Shown: positions 43,777-53,118, counted from the first letter of the stretch. The stretch: DNA of 53,645 nt from Desulfosporosinus sp. (GCA_031292055.1 JARLHV010000156.1:1-53645), one strand, 5' to 3'. Notes: a model not told the origin generated them from the sequence alone. Program-made: numbers and translations.

Positions 43777-45519
43777 ATGGATATACAGCTAACTATTAAT
43801 GATATACCTCTGACCGTACCGGAAGGAATGTCCATCTTAGACGCAGCGCGAACTATAAACATCGACATTCCAACCTTATGCTACCTCAACCTTCATGAAA
43901 TGAATATGAATAATCATATTGCTTCCTGCCGAGTCTGTGTGGTAGAAGTCGAGGGGCGCAGAAATCTGGCCCCAGCCTGTTCCACCCCTGTATTTACGGG
44001 CATGATCGTCAAAACAGATACCCTGCGGGCCATCCGGGCCAGACGAACGATGGTTGAACTCCTACTCTCGGACCATCCTAAATCTTGTTTAACCTGTGCT
44101 AAAAATCTGGACTGTGATCTCCAAGCTCTCGCTGCAGATTTGGGAGTGCGCAATATCTCCTATGAAGGGGAAGAATCTGAGTATGCCATCGATAAATCCA
44201 GTTTAGCCCTGATCCGGGATCCTAACAAATGTATTCGCTGCCGCCGCTGTGAAACGATGTGTAACGAGGTTCAGACGGTCGGTGTTTTCTCAGCAGTCGG
44301 GCGCGGTTTTGAAACCGTGGTTAAAACGGCTTTCGATTTACCTCAACACGAGACCTCTTGCACATTCTGTGGACAATGTGTAGCAGTTTGTCCCACTGGT
44401 GCTTTGATGGAACTGGATCAAGTCGACAAGGTTTGGAAAGCCCTCCACGATCCCACACGTTTTGTCGTTGTGCAAACAGCACCGGCTGTACGGGTCGCTC
44501 TGGGGGAAGGATTCGGCTTAGAACCAGGTACGATTGTCACTGGTAAAATGGTCGCCGCGTTACGACGGCTTGGTTTCGACCGCGTCTTTGATACGGATTT
44601 TGCGGCAGATGTGACGATTATGGAGGAAGCCGCGGAACTGGTTCACCGCCTAAAACACGGTGGACGGTTACCTATTCTCACCAGTTGCTGTCCGGCCTGG
44701 GTCAAGTTCTTTGAACATCAATTTCCAGATCTGTTGGACATCCCTTCGACCTGCAAATCTCCCCACCAAATGCTGGGAGTCTTGACTAAAAGCTATTATG
44801 CGCAGACCTATGGGATCGACCCTAAGCAAATCACCGTTGTCTCAATTATGCCCTGCATCGCCAAAAAATACGAAGCAGCCCGCCCGGAGTTGGGGCAAGA
44901 CCCAGTCACCCCGGACGTGGACGTTGTTATCACTACCCGAGAACTGGCACGCATGATCCGAGAAGCCGGTATTCATTTTACTAAACTCAAAGATGAAGAA
45001 TTTGATCATCCCTTAGGGGAATCAACCGGTGCTGCCGTAATCTTTGGAACGACCGGCGGCGTGCTTGAAGCCGCCCTACGCACTGCCTATGAACTGCTAA
45101 CCGGCGAAAATTTGGAGAAAGTGGAGTTTGAAGCTCTCCGGGGAATGGATGGAATTAAGGAAGCAGTCATCTCGATCTCTGGGCGCGATTTTCGGGTTGC
45201 GGTCACGCACGGTCTGGGACATGCTCGTTATATTCTCGAAAAAATACAAACCGGAGAAGCCCATTACGACGCAATTGAGATTATGGCCTGCCCCGGGGGA
45301 TGCATCGGCGGTGGTGGTCAGCCCTATCACCATGGCAATATCGAAATTCTCAAAGCCCGTGCCAACGCCATTTATCAAGAAGACCGCTCCAAACCTTTGC
45401 GTAAGTCGCATGAAAACCCGGCAGTCCTTGCTCTGTATAAAGATTTCATTGGTGAGCCTTATGGAGAAAAGGCGCGTGCCTTGTTACATACCAGTTATAC
45501 GAAGCGTAAAAAAATATAG
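43777..45519 (+). CDS. hydA: [FeFe] hydrogenase catalytic subunit
   Basis: The roughly 580-aa subunit has an N-terminal [2Fe-2S] ferredoxin domain (Cys35, 51, 54, 68), the His100/Cys104/107/113 cluster, and two [4Fe-4S] clusters (Cys152/155/158/162 and Cys195/198/201/205). The H-cluster domain has TSCCPAW (Cys304 proton relay, Cys305 ligand), MPCIAKKYE (Cys360) and MACPGGCIGGGGQP (Cys505, Cys509). All ligands are present, so it should be active. It makes or consumes H2. ATG 43777 follows AAAGGAGG by eight bases; a longer reading from 43711 lacks a site. A terminator ends the operon. The maturases HydE, HydF and HydG are not in the window. Confidence 0.97.
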   Translation: MDIQLTINDIPLTVPEGMSILDAARTINIDIPTLCYLNLHEMNMNNHIASCRVCVVEVEGRRNLAPACSTPVFTGMIVKTDTLRAIRARRTMVELLLSDHPKSCLTCAKNLDCDLQALAADLGVRNISYEGEESEYAIDKSSLALIRDPNKCIRCRRCETMCNEVQTVGVFSAVGRGFETVVKTAFDLPQHETSCTFCGQCVAVCPTGALMELDQVDKVWKALHDPTRFVVVQTAPAVRVALGEGFGLEPGTIVTGKMVAALRRLGFDRVFDTDFAADVTIMEEAAELVHRLKHGGRLPILTSCCPAWVKFFEHQFPDLLDIPSTCKSPHQMLGVLTKSYYAQTYGIDPKQITVVSIMPCIAKKYEAARPELGQDPVTPDVDVVITTRELARMIREAGIHFTKLKDEEFDHPLGESTGAAVIFGTTGGVLEAALRTAYELLTGENLEKVEFEALRGMDGIKEAVISISGRDFRVAVTHGLGHARYILEKIQTGEAHYDAIEIMACPGGCIGGGGQPYHHGNIEILKARANAIYQEDRSKPLRKSHENPAVLALYKDFIGEPYGEKARALLHTSYTKRKKI

Positions 45520-45541
45520 TTTAAGGTTTAAGACTTAAATG

Positions 45542-45577
45542 CAAAACACTACCCGTTTTTTAATGGGTAGTGTTTTG
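45542..45577. terminator. Terminator of the hydrogenase operon (bidirectional)
   Basis: CAAAACACTACCC pairs exactly with GGGTAGTGTTTTG around a 10-base loop. It sits between convergent genes and can serve both. Confidence 0.9.
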
Positions 45578-45578
45578 G

Positions 45579-45887
45579 TTATCTGATTTTTCTTATTACC
45601 CCTGAGATTTCTCTTTCCAGAGTTTTTTGATCTTCTTCCAGTGCCCGAACATCAGACGTTACATTTTTTAAGATAATAGAATGTAAACCGATCTCCTTGT
45701 CTATAAGTGTAATTATTTTCTGATGCTCCCGTTCATTTTGATCCATATGTATTTTTTGGACTTCTGCAATTATTTGAATATCCGATTTAATAGATTCAAT
45801 CTCAAGAGAGTTTTTGGTTACTTTCTCATCTAAAGAATCTAATTTTACAAGGATCATCCCGAACGTTTCTTTTAATTCAATATCCAC
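45579..45887 (-). CDS. Small coiled-coil protein of unknown function
   Basis: The 102-aa protein is almost wholly predicted coiled coil, with heptad-like patterns across LKETFGMILVKLDSLDEKV and VRALEEDQKTLEREISGVI, no Cys and no membrane segment. Similar short coiled-coil proteins of unknown role are common in Clostridia. The start is GTG with a poor AAGG site. It is convergent with the hydrogenase operon, sharing its terminator. Confidence 0.65.
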   Translation of the reverse strand: MDIELKETFGMILVKLDSLDEKVTKNSLEIESIKSDIQIIAEVQKIHMDQNEREHQKIITLIDKEIGLHSIILKNVTSDVRALEEDQKTLEREISGVIRKIR

Positions 45888-46131
45888 TAATTAATCACAA
45901 CCTTTTAAAAACTGATAGGCTTATTATACCATATCTGAGCTAATTATCTTATGTAATTTATTGTCTATTTATAAGATTCTGCTGTGAATTTGTTCAACTA
46001 AAGATGAACATTGAGACAACCATCACAGCCAGCTCAGCACGATGCCCCTACTATTTTTGTTTCTATCGCTCTTGCTAAGAGTTATGATAAACTCCTAGCA
46101 GAAAGATAAAAAGTGGAGGCTAACCTGTATC

Positions 46132-46827
46132 ATGCAACACAAATTTTCAAGAACTGAACTGCTGATCGGAACCAAAGGTTTAGAAAAGCTTCGCAAGAGC
46201 ACTGTCATCATTATCGGGATTGGAGGGGTCGGATCATTCACGGTGGAAGCTCTGGCCCGTGCAGCTGTGGGACATTTAATTCTCGTTGACTATGATGATA
46301 TTAGTTTAACAAATATTAACCGCCAATTACATGCTCTCCACTCTACAGTGGGCGAAGCCAAGGTTGAGGTCATGAAACGCCGGATTTTGGAGATCAATCC
46401 GGAGGCCACGGTTGAGGCCATTAGGGAGTTCTATTCAGATGCTAATGCCGAACGCCTGCTTGGCCGACAACCTGACTATGTCGTCGACGCTATCGATACG
46501 GTTTCCTGCAAAGTGAATTTGGCAATAGAATGCTTGTTCCGTGGTATCCCGCTAATTTCCAGCATGGGAGCCGGCAACCGCCTGACTGCAGAAAACTATA
46601 GGGTAACCGACATCTCCAAGACCAGCGGAGACCCACTCGCCAGAGCAATGCGTCAGCTGCTACGCAAAGCAGGAATTACCCAAGGAATTAAGGTTGTGTC
46701 TACCCCAGATCTTCCGCTCACCACAAAACACCAAATCCCCGGGAGCATTTCCTTTGTGCCACCCGTTGTTGGACTCCTTATCGCTGGGGAAGTGGTACGG
46801 GATCTGCTCAAAGACACTCAAGCGTAA
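46132..46827 (+). CDS. tcdA: tRNA threonylcarbamoyladenosine dehydratase (TcdA/CsdL, ThiF family)
   Basis: The 231-aa E1-like enzyme has the adenylate-binding GIGGVGSFTVEALARAAVGHLILVDYDDISLTNINRQ, the catalytic-type DAIDTVSCKVNLAIEC and FVPPVVGLLIAGEVV near the end. The family cyclises t6A to ct6A at tRNA position 37 using ATP. Length is normal to slightly short. A weak promoter (TTTCTA, 17 bases, TATGAT) lies at about 46059-46087. GGAGG is 12 bases above the ATG, a long spacing. A repeat element begins at the base after its stop codon. Confidence 0.9.
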   Translation: MQHKFSRTELLIGTKGLEKLRKSTVIIIGIGGVGSFTVEALARAAVGHLILVDYDDISLTNINRQLHALHSTVGEAKVEVMKRRILEINPEATVEAIREFYSDANAERLLGRQPDYVVDAIDTVSCKVNLAIECLFRGIPLISSMGAGNRLTAENYRVTDISKTSGDPLARAMRQLLRKAGITQGIKVVSTPDLPLTTKHQIPGSISFVPPVVGLLIAGEVVRDLLKDTQA

Positions 46828-47092
46828 CCTTGATTCCCGTGAAAAATTATACCTACATTAACAAACCTGATTTTAACCACAGATTACACAGATTAACACA
46901 GATAACTACATTTTGGCTCTAAACTACAAATCGCTTGTAACTCAATATCCCCTTTATCCTTTGTCTGTGTGTTTCTATCGAATCGTTCTTAATCTGTGTA
47001 ATCTGTGTAATCTGTGGTTCCCCGTTCAGAATTCCCCAAGGCGTATTTACAGTGTTTTTCCTTGCAGGTATAAAAAAATGCGGGATTTTAGG
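46828..47092 (-). mobile_element. Repeat element copy D (reverse), adjoining tcdA
   Basis: A 265-base copy with both termini (CCTTGATTCCCG and CGGGATTTTAGG). The flanks GCGTAA (46822-46827) and GAGTAA (47093-47098) form a 6-bp duplication with one difference. The left copy of the duplication is the last Ala codon plus stop of tcdA. The copy fills the space between convergent tcdA and the DUF5317 gene, whose stop is 12 bases away. No other terminator is visible between them. Confidence 0.85.
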
Positions 47093-47103
47093 GAGTAAGT
47101 TAG

Positions 47104-47667
47104 TTATCCTTCCGGATGAATTGATATCTTGGGCAATTTTCTGGTCATCACCTTAAAAACCAGCAGGAAGCTGCCCAAATCAATCAGACTATCCCCGACA
47201 CTAAATACCTGTTTTGACAAGCCCGGAATTGCCAGGCAGAATCGATCCGCTAAAAAACTGACCTGTGTCGCTGCCGTCATCAAGCCGTGAGTTCCCTGAC
47301 CCTCTAGCAAAGCTCTACGGTTGACCTCGGGAAGGAATGACGGATCAACCGGCATTACTCCCCCGTTTAAAGAGATTACTAAGGTATTAAGCACAATCCC
47401 CAAGGTCAGCCAACGTATTCCAGGCAATGAGCTATTACGTATCGTAAAAATCAATAATAAAAAATAGGACCCCGTATCAAGCACTGGGCTAAGCCAACCT
47501 GGACCTACCCTAATTCCTCGAACGACCATCCAATAGATGCCACTCTGTATCACTAAAGCCAAGGGGACCAACCAGAATTCTCGCAGGACAAGCTCGCCCA
47601 GTCGACTTAATTTTCCTTTATTTATAAGGCTTATGACTAAAGCCAAACTCAATGTTTCTAAAAGCAT
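47104..47667 (-). CDS. DUF5317 family membrane protein
   Basis: The roughly 187-aa protein has about five membrane helices (LALVISLINKGKLSRL; WLVPLALVIQSGIYWMVVRG; LDTGSYFLLLIFTIRN; ...). NGGVMPVDPSFLPEVNR and FSVGDSLIDLGSFLLVF are the family hallmarks. Function is unknown. ATG 47667 is chosen with AAGAGGTG upstream; the longer frame would run into the HD-GYP gene. It follows that gene by 25 bases in one operon, a common pairing in Clostridia. Confidence 0.82.
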   Translation of the reverse strand: MLLETLSLALVISLINKGKLSRLGELVLREFWLVPLALVIQSGIYWMVVRGIRVGPGWLSPVLDTGSYFLLLIFTIRNSSLPGIRWLTLGIVLNTLVISLNGGVMPVDPSFLPEVNRRALLEGQGTHGLMTAATQVSFLADRFCLAIPGLSKQVFSVGDSLIDLGSFLLVFKVMTRKLPKISIHPEG

Positions 47668-47692
47668 ATCGCACCTCTTAAACCTCAATAAA

Positions 47693-48967
47693 TTAAGTTT
47701 TTTGGGCTTGATCCGTACTGACCTTTTGGACCAATTCATTCGTAACTACTTTACAGAAAAGTTCTACCAGCTCTGGATCCAATTGTGATCCGGCGACTCT
47801 TTGCAGCTCTTGAATGGCCTCATCATGGGTGCTGCCTTGGCGGTAACTTCGATCCGAAGTGATCGCATCATAAGTATCTGCTATCGCAATGATCCGGGAT
47901 TCCAGGGGGATTTCTTCCCCTGGAATTCCATCCGGATATCCCTTCCCATCATAGCGCTCATGGTGATGGCGAACCACAAGCCCTATATCAAACAAAAATT
48001 TTATGCCTTTGATGATTGTTTGCCCGATGACCGGGTGACTGCGAATGGCTTCCCACTCCGAATCCAATAGTTTCTCCTCTTTATTCAGGATTGTTTCGCT
48101 CACTCCGATCTTGCCTACATCATGCAACACCGCAGCGTATTTCAGGAATACTATCTTTTCCTCACTCATCGCCATTGCTTCGCCCATGGTTACTGCCAAT
48201 TTTCCAACTCTGCTGGAATGTCCGCTGGTATATGTGTCCTTAGCCTCCAGTGCCTGGACTAAAGCTTCAACTGTGTTGAGGTAATTTTCACGCATTTCGA
48301 TGTAGAGTTGGAAAGCATGACGGGAAATAAAAAGAGGAATAAAAAGGAGAAAAAGTCCTAACTCACCGTCATTACGGTAAACCAACGCCATGAGCAAACC
48401 CAGAGGCGCCAGCGACATAAAATTCGGGATAGACCAGCGTATATTTTCAATCCAAATTAACCACGGAGATTTGCCCTGCAAGCTCCCCAAGGCGATGGCC
48501 ACCACGGTCATATTAGTTAACATATAACTAAAGGCCGCAGCGAGGTAAATAATTATGGTCACAGGGGCGATACTGAAACTTATTCTCGTTATCCTAAGCA
48601 CGAGGCATGCTGCGCCAAGTGACACTACAAACTGTGAGGCATTAAACACCCTTTTATAAAAAGGTTCCCCTCTCACCTCTTTGCCGCAAACAAACAGTCC
48701 TCCTATTGCAGCCACCGATAAGGAAACCCCTACCGGAAACAGAATGACCCCACAAATAAACACTGCATAACTGACTGTCACATATCCACCCTTTGGCAAT
48801 GAAACTGGCAGGGATTCACTGACCACCGCAAGAAATCCAAAGATTATAAGACGGATGACATTCGTCAAAGACCAATCCGTTTGGTATATTGCCCAAGCCC
48901 AAAAGACTAAAGCCATTAGGGTAATTAAAATAAATAGTCTATTAAAGGACCTTGGAAGATCTTTCAT
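47693..48967 (-). CDS. HD-GYP domain membrane protein, probable c-di-GMP phosphodiesterase
   Basis: The roughly 424-aa protein has an N-terminal sensor-like region with about seven to eight helices, then an HD-GYP domain. TYTSGHSSRVGKLA, AAVLHDVGKIGV (HD pair), VVRHHHERYDGKGYPDGIPGEEIP (HHExxDGxGYP) and ADTYDAITSDRSYR are all intact, so hydrolysis of c-di-GMP is expected. ATG 48967 is chosen with GAGGTGGG upstream; an upstream extension overlaps a 24-codon ORF. Context suggests control of envelope or motility state; no diguanylate cyclase lies nearby. Confidence 0.9.
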   Translation of the reverse strand: MKDLPRSFNRLFILITLMALVFWAWAIYQTDWSLTNVIRLIIFGFLAVVSESLPVSLPKGGYVTVSYAVFICGVILFPVGVSLSVAAIGGLFVCGKEVRGEPFYKRVFNASQFVVSLGAACLVLRITRISFSIAPVTIIIYLAAAFSYMLTNMTVVAIALGSLQGKSPWLIWIENIRWSIPNFMSLAPLGLLMALVYRNDGELGLFLLFIPLFISRHAFQLYIEMRENYLNTVEALVQALEAKDTYTSGHSSRVGKLAVTMGEAMAMSEEKIVFLKYAAVLHDVGKIGVSETILNKEEKLLDSEWEAIRSHPVIGQTIIKGIKFLFDIGLVVRHHHERYDGKGYPDGIPGEEIPLESRIIAIADTYDAITSDRSYRQGSTHDEAIQELQRVAGSQLDPELVELFCKVVTNELVQKVSTDQAQKT

Positions 48968-49007
48968 TTCCCACCTCGTATATGGTTTGGCCAACCAACC
49001 TTCACAA

Positions 49008-49082
49008 TTAGATCCTGTAGCTTGCGCCACCGGCGAGAACGAGAGTGACGAGAACTGTAATTACTTTGAATAATTTGCTCAT
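49008..49082 (-). CDS. 24-aa hydrophobic peptide leading the HD-GYP operon
   Basis: ATG 49082 has an ideal GGAGG site eight bases upstream. The 24 codons encode a Lys-containing N-terminus then a hydrophobic run (VITVLVTLVLAGGA) and end in SYRI-stop, 40 bases before the HD-GYP start. This looks like a small membrane peptide or a translated leader. It is too short for standard gene callers. The alternative is that it is the remnant of a signal peptide. Confidence 0.6.
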   Translation of the reverse strand: MSKLFKVITVLVTLVLAGGASYRI

Positions 49083-49236
49083 GCGGTAAACCTCCTTGAT
49101 GTTATTTATCAAAGGGAATGTTTAACCGCTTCGCTCATATTCCGTTCCGCTGTTTCTTCCGCTTCGCTAAGTAGAGGATTAAAACAGGGTCACTGCAAGA
49201 TTTAATTGTTTAGAGAGGTTGGCCAAAGTCAGCTGT

Positions 49237-49893
49237 TTAATGCTTGATCGGAAACCGCAGTTTTCGATTAACGGCATCAAGGGTCGCCTTCACCACAGCT
49301 TCCCGATCATCGTTTCTGACTAAAGCACACCCTGCGAGAGATTGTTCACCCGCCGGGGCAATCAAGGTTATAGTGACCAAAGCAATTTGTTGTTTGGCTA
49401 AGTGTGTGATTCCCACATCTTCAGTAACGAGCAGGAATTTATCTAAAATTAAAGGGGCCAGTGCTTTCAAGGTCGCCTCCACAAACAAGCGGAGCTTATT
49501 GTGCGACGAGGACGGTCCCTGGGCGTTCCCTTCTGTAAACTTGTCACCGGTTAACAATTCGACCTTAACTTCAGCCATTCCATTAACCGTTCCGAGGGTC
49601 ACTCCAACTAATTTAGGCCGAGTTGACTCTATGCTTACAGAGGTTTCCTCTTCCTCATCATCTCCAACTTGGGCTACACTGATCTTCTTATGATCGATTT
49701 GTAAATTGAATTGAGCGATCAGCATGGACTCGACATCCCGAACGATCTGCTTAGCAGCCCGTCCTGAGCCCGCCAGAATATGGACTTCTTCGATTTCTCC
49801 ATCGCTATCAACGTTAATTCGAGCAGCCGTAACCGACTTGATCTGTTTTATTGCCTGCTCCCAGTCTTGAACTGAACAAGGCATCTCTGACAT
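49237..49893 (-). CDS. Conserved-looking protein of unknown function
   Basis: The 218-aa soluble protein has two alpha/beta halves. The first is WEQAIKQIKSVTAARINVDSDGEIEEVHILAGSGRAAKQIVRDVESMLIAQFNLQIDHKKISVAQV. The second has LRLFVEATLKALAPLIL...ALVTITLIAPAGEQSLAGCALVRNDDREAVVKATLDAVNRKL. An acidic stretch (DDEEEETSV) lies between them. The two halves may be related. I do not recognise the family. GAGGAG lies nine bases before the ATG. It stands alone between a repeat element and the HD-GYP operon. Confidence 0.75.
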   Translation of the reverse strand: MSEMPCSVQDWEQAIKQIKSVTAARINVDSDGEIEEVHILAGSGRAAKQIVRDVESMLIAQFNLQIDHKKISVAQVGDDEEEETSVSIESTRPKLVGVTLGTVNGMAEVKVELLTGDKFTEGNAQGPSSSHNKLRLFVEATLKALAPLILDKFLLVTEDVGITHLAKQQIALVTITLIAPAGEQSLAGCALVRNDDREAVVKATLDAVNRKLRFPIKH

Positions 49894-50032
49894 GAAAACA
49901 CTCCTCGATAATCCAAATATTACTAATTGTTAAAGTTCTATCTAAAGAGAGTATTTTCGACGTTGTGTCTAAATTTTCCTCCCTCATTGCTTTTAAATGT
50001 TTTAAAACCTTAATCCATCTCTTTATTTATCA

Positions 50033-50330
50033 CCTAAAATCCCGCATTTTTTATGCCTACAAGGAGAAACACTGTAAATACGCCTTGGGGAATTCTGAAC
50101 GGGGAACCACAGATTACACATGAAAAGAACGATAAGAGAAACCACAGATTAACACAGATTTCACAGATTAAGAAGGATTAAGTATAGAAAAATGGCGAAT
50201 ATCAATTGCGTTACAAGCGATTTATATTTTAGAGCTAAAAATGTATTTTTCAAATCTGTGTTAATCTGTGTAATCTGTGGTTAAAATCAGGGTTTATCCA
50301 TGTAGGTATAATTTTTCACGGGAATCAAGG
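50033..50330 (+). mobile_element. Repeat element copy E (forward) with 6-bp target duplication
   Basis: A 298-base complete copy with termini CCTAAAATCCCGC and GGGAATCAAGG. TTATCA is duplicated at 50027-50032 and 50331-50336. It lacks the TTTTATCAGC segment found in copies A and C. It occupies most of the gap between the 49237-49893 gene and the small Gly/His-rich gene. Confidence 0.87.
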
Positions 50331-50369
50331 TTATCACTATTGCGCCAGAACTTTACGTCCCTAAACAAA

Positions 50370-50404
50370 GGGAGAGCCCTTGGTCATAACGACCAAAGAC
50401 TCTC
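50370..50404. terminator. Terminator-like hairpin after the Gly/His/Tyr-rich gene
   Basis: GAGAG pairs with CTCTC and TTGGTC with GACCAA around ATAAC, with a mismatched middle. It lies just beyond the minus-strand stop at 50413, but the T-run is poor. Confidence 0.5.
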
Positions 50405-50412
50405 TGGTTTTA

Positions 50413-50607
50413 CTATCTGTGATGATAACCATGATCGTGATAGCCATGATGATAGCCATGATAATAACCCCAGTCATACGGCGGCAAGTAGTAATCAGTT
50501 GCAGGGTAATAAGGATACCCCCAACCATGATGTCCAATACCATATCCACCATATCCACCATGCCCCCAGTGTTCTGGGTGCCCATATCCTCTGTTATGAC
50601 CGTCCAT
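50413..50607 (-). CDS. Small Gly/His/Tyr-rich protein (spore coat- or metal-binding-like)
   Basis: The 64-aa product is almost entirely Gly, His and Tyr, with recurring HG/YG/HH steps (GHGGYGGYGIGHHGWGYP; YYHGYHHGYHDHGYHH). AGGGAG lies nine bases before the ATG, which supports real translation. Such compositions occur in small spore-coat proteins of Bacilli and Clostridia and could bind metals; neither is shown. Opposite-strand ORFs here are shadows of the biased sequence. Confidence 0.7.
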   Translation of the reverse strand: MDGHNRGYGHPEHWGHGGYGGYGIGHHGWGYPYYPATDYYLPPYDWGYYHGYHHGYHDHGYHHR

Positions 50608-50775
50608 ATACTTTCAACTCCCTTTCTGTTTGACTACATTCCATAATATGGAATTAGTAGTTTGTCAGGTGCTTGCCTAAGGTATTTGAAACTATAAATT
50701 TATTGCAAACCCTTGAAGTTTAAGTTTAGGTTTAATGGACGCCCCGCCTGGATCAGTATCTTTAAGCGTTTACAT

Positions 50776-51903
50776 CTAGATCACTGTTTTTTTGAGGACT
50801 ACCAACGGATTATCGCTACTCCCTGTCAAGACATTTTCATCATTAACCTGCACTGATTTATCAAGAATTGCATAGTTTATTTGAACATTGGCATGAATAT
50901 GGCATTTTGGCAGGATGATACTGTCTTTGATTTGGCAACCTTGCTCCAGAATCACTTCTCGAAAAATGATCGAGTTTACCACTTCTCCGGCGATAGTGCA
51001 CCCGCTGGCAATCAAGGAGTTGCTGACGTTTGCTTGTGAGGTGTATCGAGTCGGGGGATTGTCCTTAATTTTAGTATGAATCTGATCTTCTCCCAACCAT
51101 AATCTTCCTCGAACTTCTAAGTTCAGAAGATCCATACTCCTATCAAAATAACTCTTAACCGTACGAATCGTCCCAATCAACGAACAGGTTGGACTGCCAT
51201 AGATATTAAGGACGTCCAGATTGGCAGTCAAAATATCTATTAAGTCGATACATCCCAGGGCACTATATTTATTAATGATGTCCAATAAAATCTCACGCCG
51301 AATTATTAATATATTTACAAAATAAGCTTGAACGGGTTGGGCTTTCTTGAGATCTACTTTGTCTTTAATATTAGACACTTTATGATCCTTATCCATTTCG
51401 AAAAACATTTGGTCCGTCAAATTACCTGAGTTTTTTATTTCTTTATAGATTAAGGTAACATCGGCCTGCTTGTCAGCATGAAATTCCAAAGCGTTTTTGA
51501 AATTTATATTAAATATTTGATCGCCGCTACTGATGACAACATTTTCTGCAAAATCTTTCTCCAAATACTCTCTATTGTTATGTAGATCCTTAAGACAAAA
51601 TGTATGATTGCGATCATACTCTCCTAACCCATGGAAGACACCGGGTAAAATGAACAACCCTCCATCTTTCCGATCCAGAAACCAAGCTTTACCCGCTCCC
51701 AAGTGATCCATCAGCGGTCTGTATTGGTGTGGTGCGACCAAACCAATCGTCCTTATCCCAGAGTTAACCATGCTCGATAACGCAAAATCAAGAATTCGAT
51801 ATCTTCCTCCAAAGGGTACCGCCGCTATCGGTCTTTCTAAGGCAAGCCCTTGCAAACTGTCGGGGGCACTATTAGCATAAATAATCCCTATAGCATTTGA
51901 CAT
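50776..51903 (-). CDS. glgD: Glucose-1-phosphate adenylyltransferase regulatory subunit
   Basis: The 375-aa paralogue of GlgC has ALERPIAAVPFGGRYRILDFALSSMVNSGI and a C-terminal beta-helix (GCTIAGEVVNSIIFREVILEQGCQIKDSIILP). The first nucleotide-binding loop, GGQGxRL in GlgC, is replaced by ANSAPDSLQGL, so it is probably non-catalytic. In Bacilli GlgD modulates GlgC. AAAGGAGGG before the ATG; it lies 33 bases after glgC in the same operon. Confidence 0.93.
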   Translation of the reverse strand: MSNAIGIIYANSAPDSLQGLALERPIAAVPFGGRYRILDFALSSMVNSGIRTIGLVAPHQYRPLMDHLGAGKAWFLDRKDGGLFILPGVFHGLGEYDRNHTFCLKDLHNNREYLEKDFAENVVISSGDQIFNINFKNALEFHADKQADVTLIYKEIKNSGNLTDQMFFEMDKDHKVSNIKDKVDLKKAQPVQAYFVNILIIRREILLDIINKYSALGCIDLIDILTANLDVLNIYGSPTCSLIGTIRTVKSYFDRSMDLLNLEVRGRLWLGEDQIHTKIKDNPPTRYTSQANVSNSLIASGCTIAGEVVNSIIFREVILEQGCQIKDSIILPKCHIHANVQINYAILDKSVQVNDENVLTGSSDNPLVVLKKTVI

Positions 51904-51936
51904 TGGTTCTCCCTCCTTTTGAACTTCTTAAGTTGT

Positions 51937-53118
51937 TTAGATATTCCTACCCGCTTCGATCAAGGAAGCTTCGGAGATGATATGATTATCCTCAATAACC
52001 GTAATTCCTTCTTGAGCCGGAGCAATTTGCCCCTCAACACCGATGATACAGCGTCGCCTAATTTCCGCATTTTCCCCAACAATCGTTTTGCGAAGCATCG
52101 ATCCTGTGTGGACTTTTGCATAGGGCAATAAGATCGAATCTTTAATTTTTACCCCTTTCCCCACATAAACTCCCGGGGCCAGGATTGAATTGCTGACCTC
52201 GCCATGAACAATACAGCCATTACAAACCAAACTGTTTTCGATTTTCGCGCCCGACCCGACATAATGGGGAGGTAAGATGTCTTCATTTGAAAATATCCGA
52301 AACCTTGGATCGAAAATATTAAGGAAATGTCCCGCTCTTAAGGACTCCATATTGGCTTGATAATAGCTATCGATCGTACCGACATCTCGCCAATAACCTT
52401 GAAATTGATAGGCATAAACTCTTTTCCCTTGTTGCAGCTGCTGGGGGATAATGTTTTTGCCAAAGTCATTTTCAGACTGAGCGTCTTCGGCATCGGCAAG
52501 TAACGCTTGTTTAAGTGTCGACCAGTTAAAAATATAGACTCCCATTGACGCAAGATTACTATCGGGTTGCGCCGGTTTTTCTGTGAATTTTGTGATCCGT
52601 TCGTCTCCATCGATGCTCAGGATACCAAACCGAGAAGCTTCCTCCCACGGAACTTGAATCGTGGCTATGGTGATGTCCGAATTTTTCTCTTTGTGGAACT
52701 TTAACATCCGGGTATAATCCATTTTATAGACATGATCCCCGGAAAGAATAATCACATATTCGGGATCGTAAAAATCAATAAAATCGCAATTTTGGTACAC
52801 GGCGTTGGCTGTTCCGTTATACCAGCGTCCTTCTTTTTCACTGCAAAAAGGAGGAAGAATATGGACTCCTCCATAAAGATTATCTAAGTCCCACGCTGAA
52901 CCTAAACCGATATAGGAATTAAGGAAAAAGGGTTTATATTGGATAAGAACACCGACCGTGTTAATCTGTGAATTTGCGCAGTTACTCAAGGTGAAATCAA
53001 TAATTCGATACTTGCCACAAAATGAAACAGCTGGTTTGGCCCGAATCCGAGTTAGACCACCCAATCTGCTGCCTTGTCCACCCGCTAACAGCATTGCTAC
53101 ACATTCTTGCTTTCTCAT
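51937..53118 (-). CDS. glgC: Glucose-1-phosphate adenylyltransferase
   Basis: The 393-aa enzyme makes ADP-glucose for glycogen synthesis. It has [33 protein letters not shown] at the N-terminus, the catalytic-region [23 protein letters not shown] (glucose-1-P site), GVYIFNW and a C-terminal left-handed beta-helix ([23 protein letters not shown]). Full length. GAGGAAGGGG lies upstream of the ATG. glgA, glgB and glgP are not in the window. It opens the glgC-glgD operon. Confidence 0.96.
   Translation of the reverse strand: MRKQECVAMLLAGGQGSRLGGLTRIRAKPAVSFCGKYRIIDFTLSNCANSQINTVGVLIQYKPFFLNSYIGLGSAWDLDNLYGGVHILPPFCSEKEGRWYNGTANAVYQNCDFIDFYDPEYVIILSGDHVYKMDYTRMLKFHKEKNSDITIATIQVPWEEASRFGILSIDGDERITKFTEKPAQPDSNLASMGVYIFNWSTLKQALLADAEDAQSENDFGKNIIPQQLQQGKRVYAYQFQGYWRDVGTIDSYYQANMESLRAGHFLNIFDPRFRIFSNEDILPPHYVGSGAKIENSLVCNGCIVHGEVSNSILAPGVYVGKGVKIKDSILLPYAKVHTGSMLRKTIVGENAEIRRRCIIGVEGQIAPAQEGITVIEDNHIISEASLIEAGRNI

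Noticed and set aside
46913..47098. A 61-codon rightward ORF between tcdA and the DUF5317 gene
   Set aside because: It lies wholly within repeat element D; composition is repeat-derived.
49083..49236. A c-di-GMP riboswitch before the HD-GYP operon
   Set aside because: The conserved core of class I or II aptamers is not present in either strand of the leader.
50277..50646. Two rightward ORFs opposite the Gly/His/Tyr-rich gene
   Set aside because: They mirror its biased codons (Met/Ile/Thr/His-rich) and lack ribosome sites.
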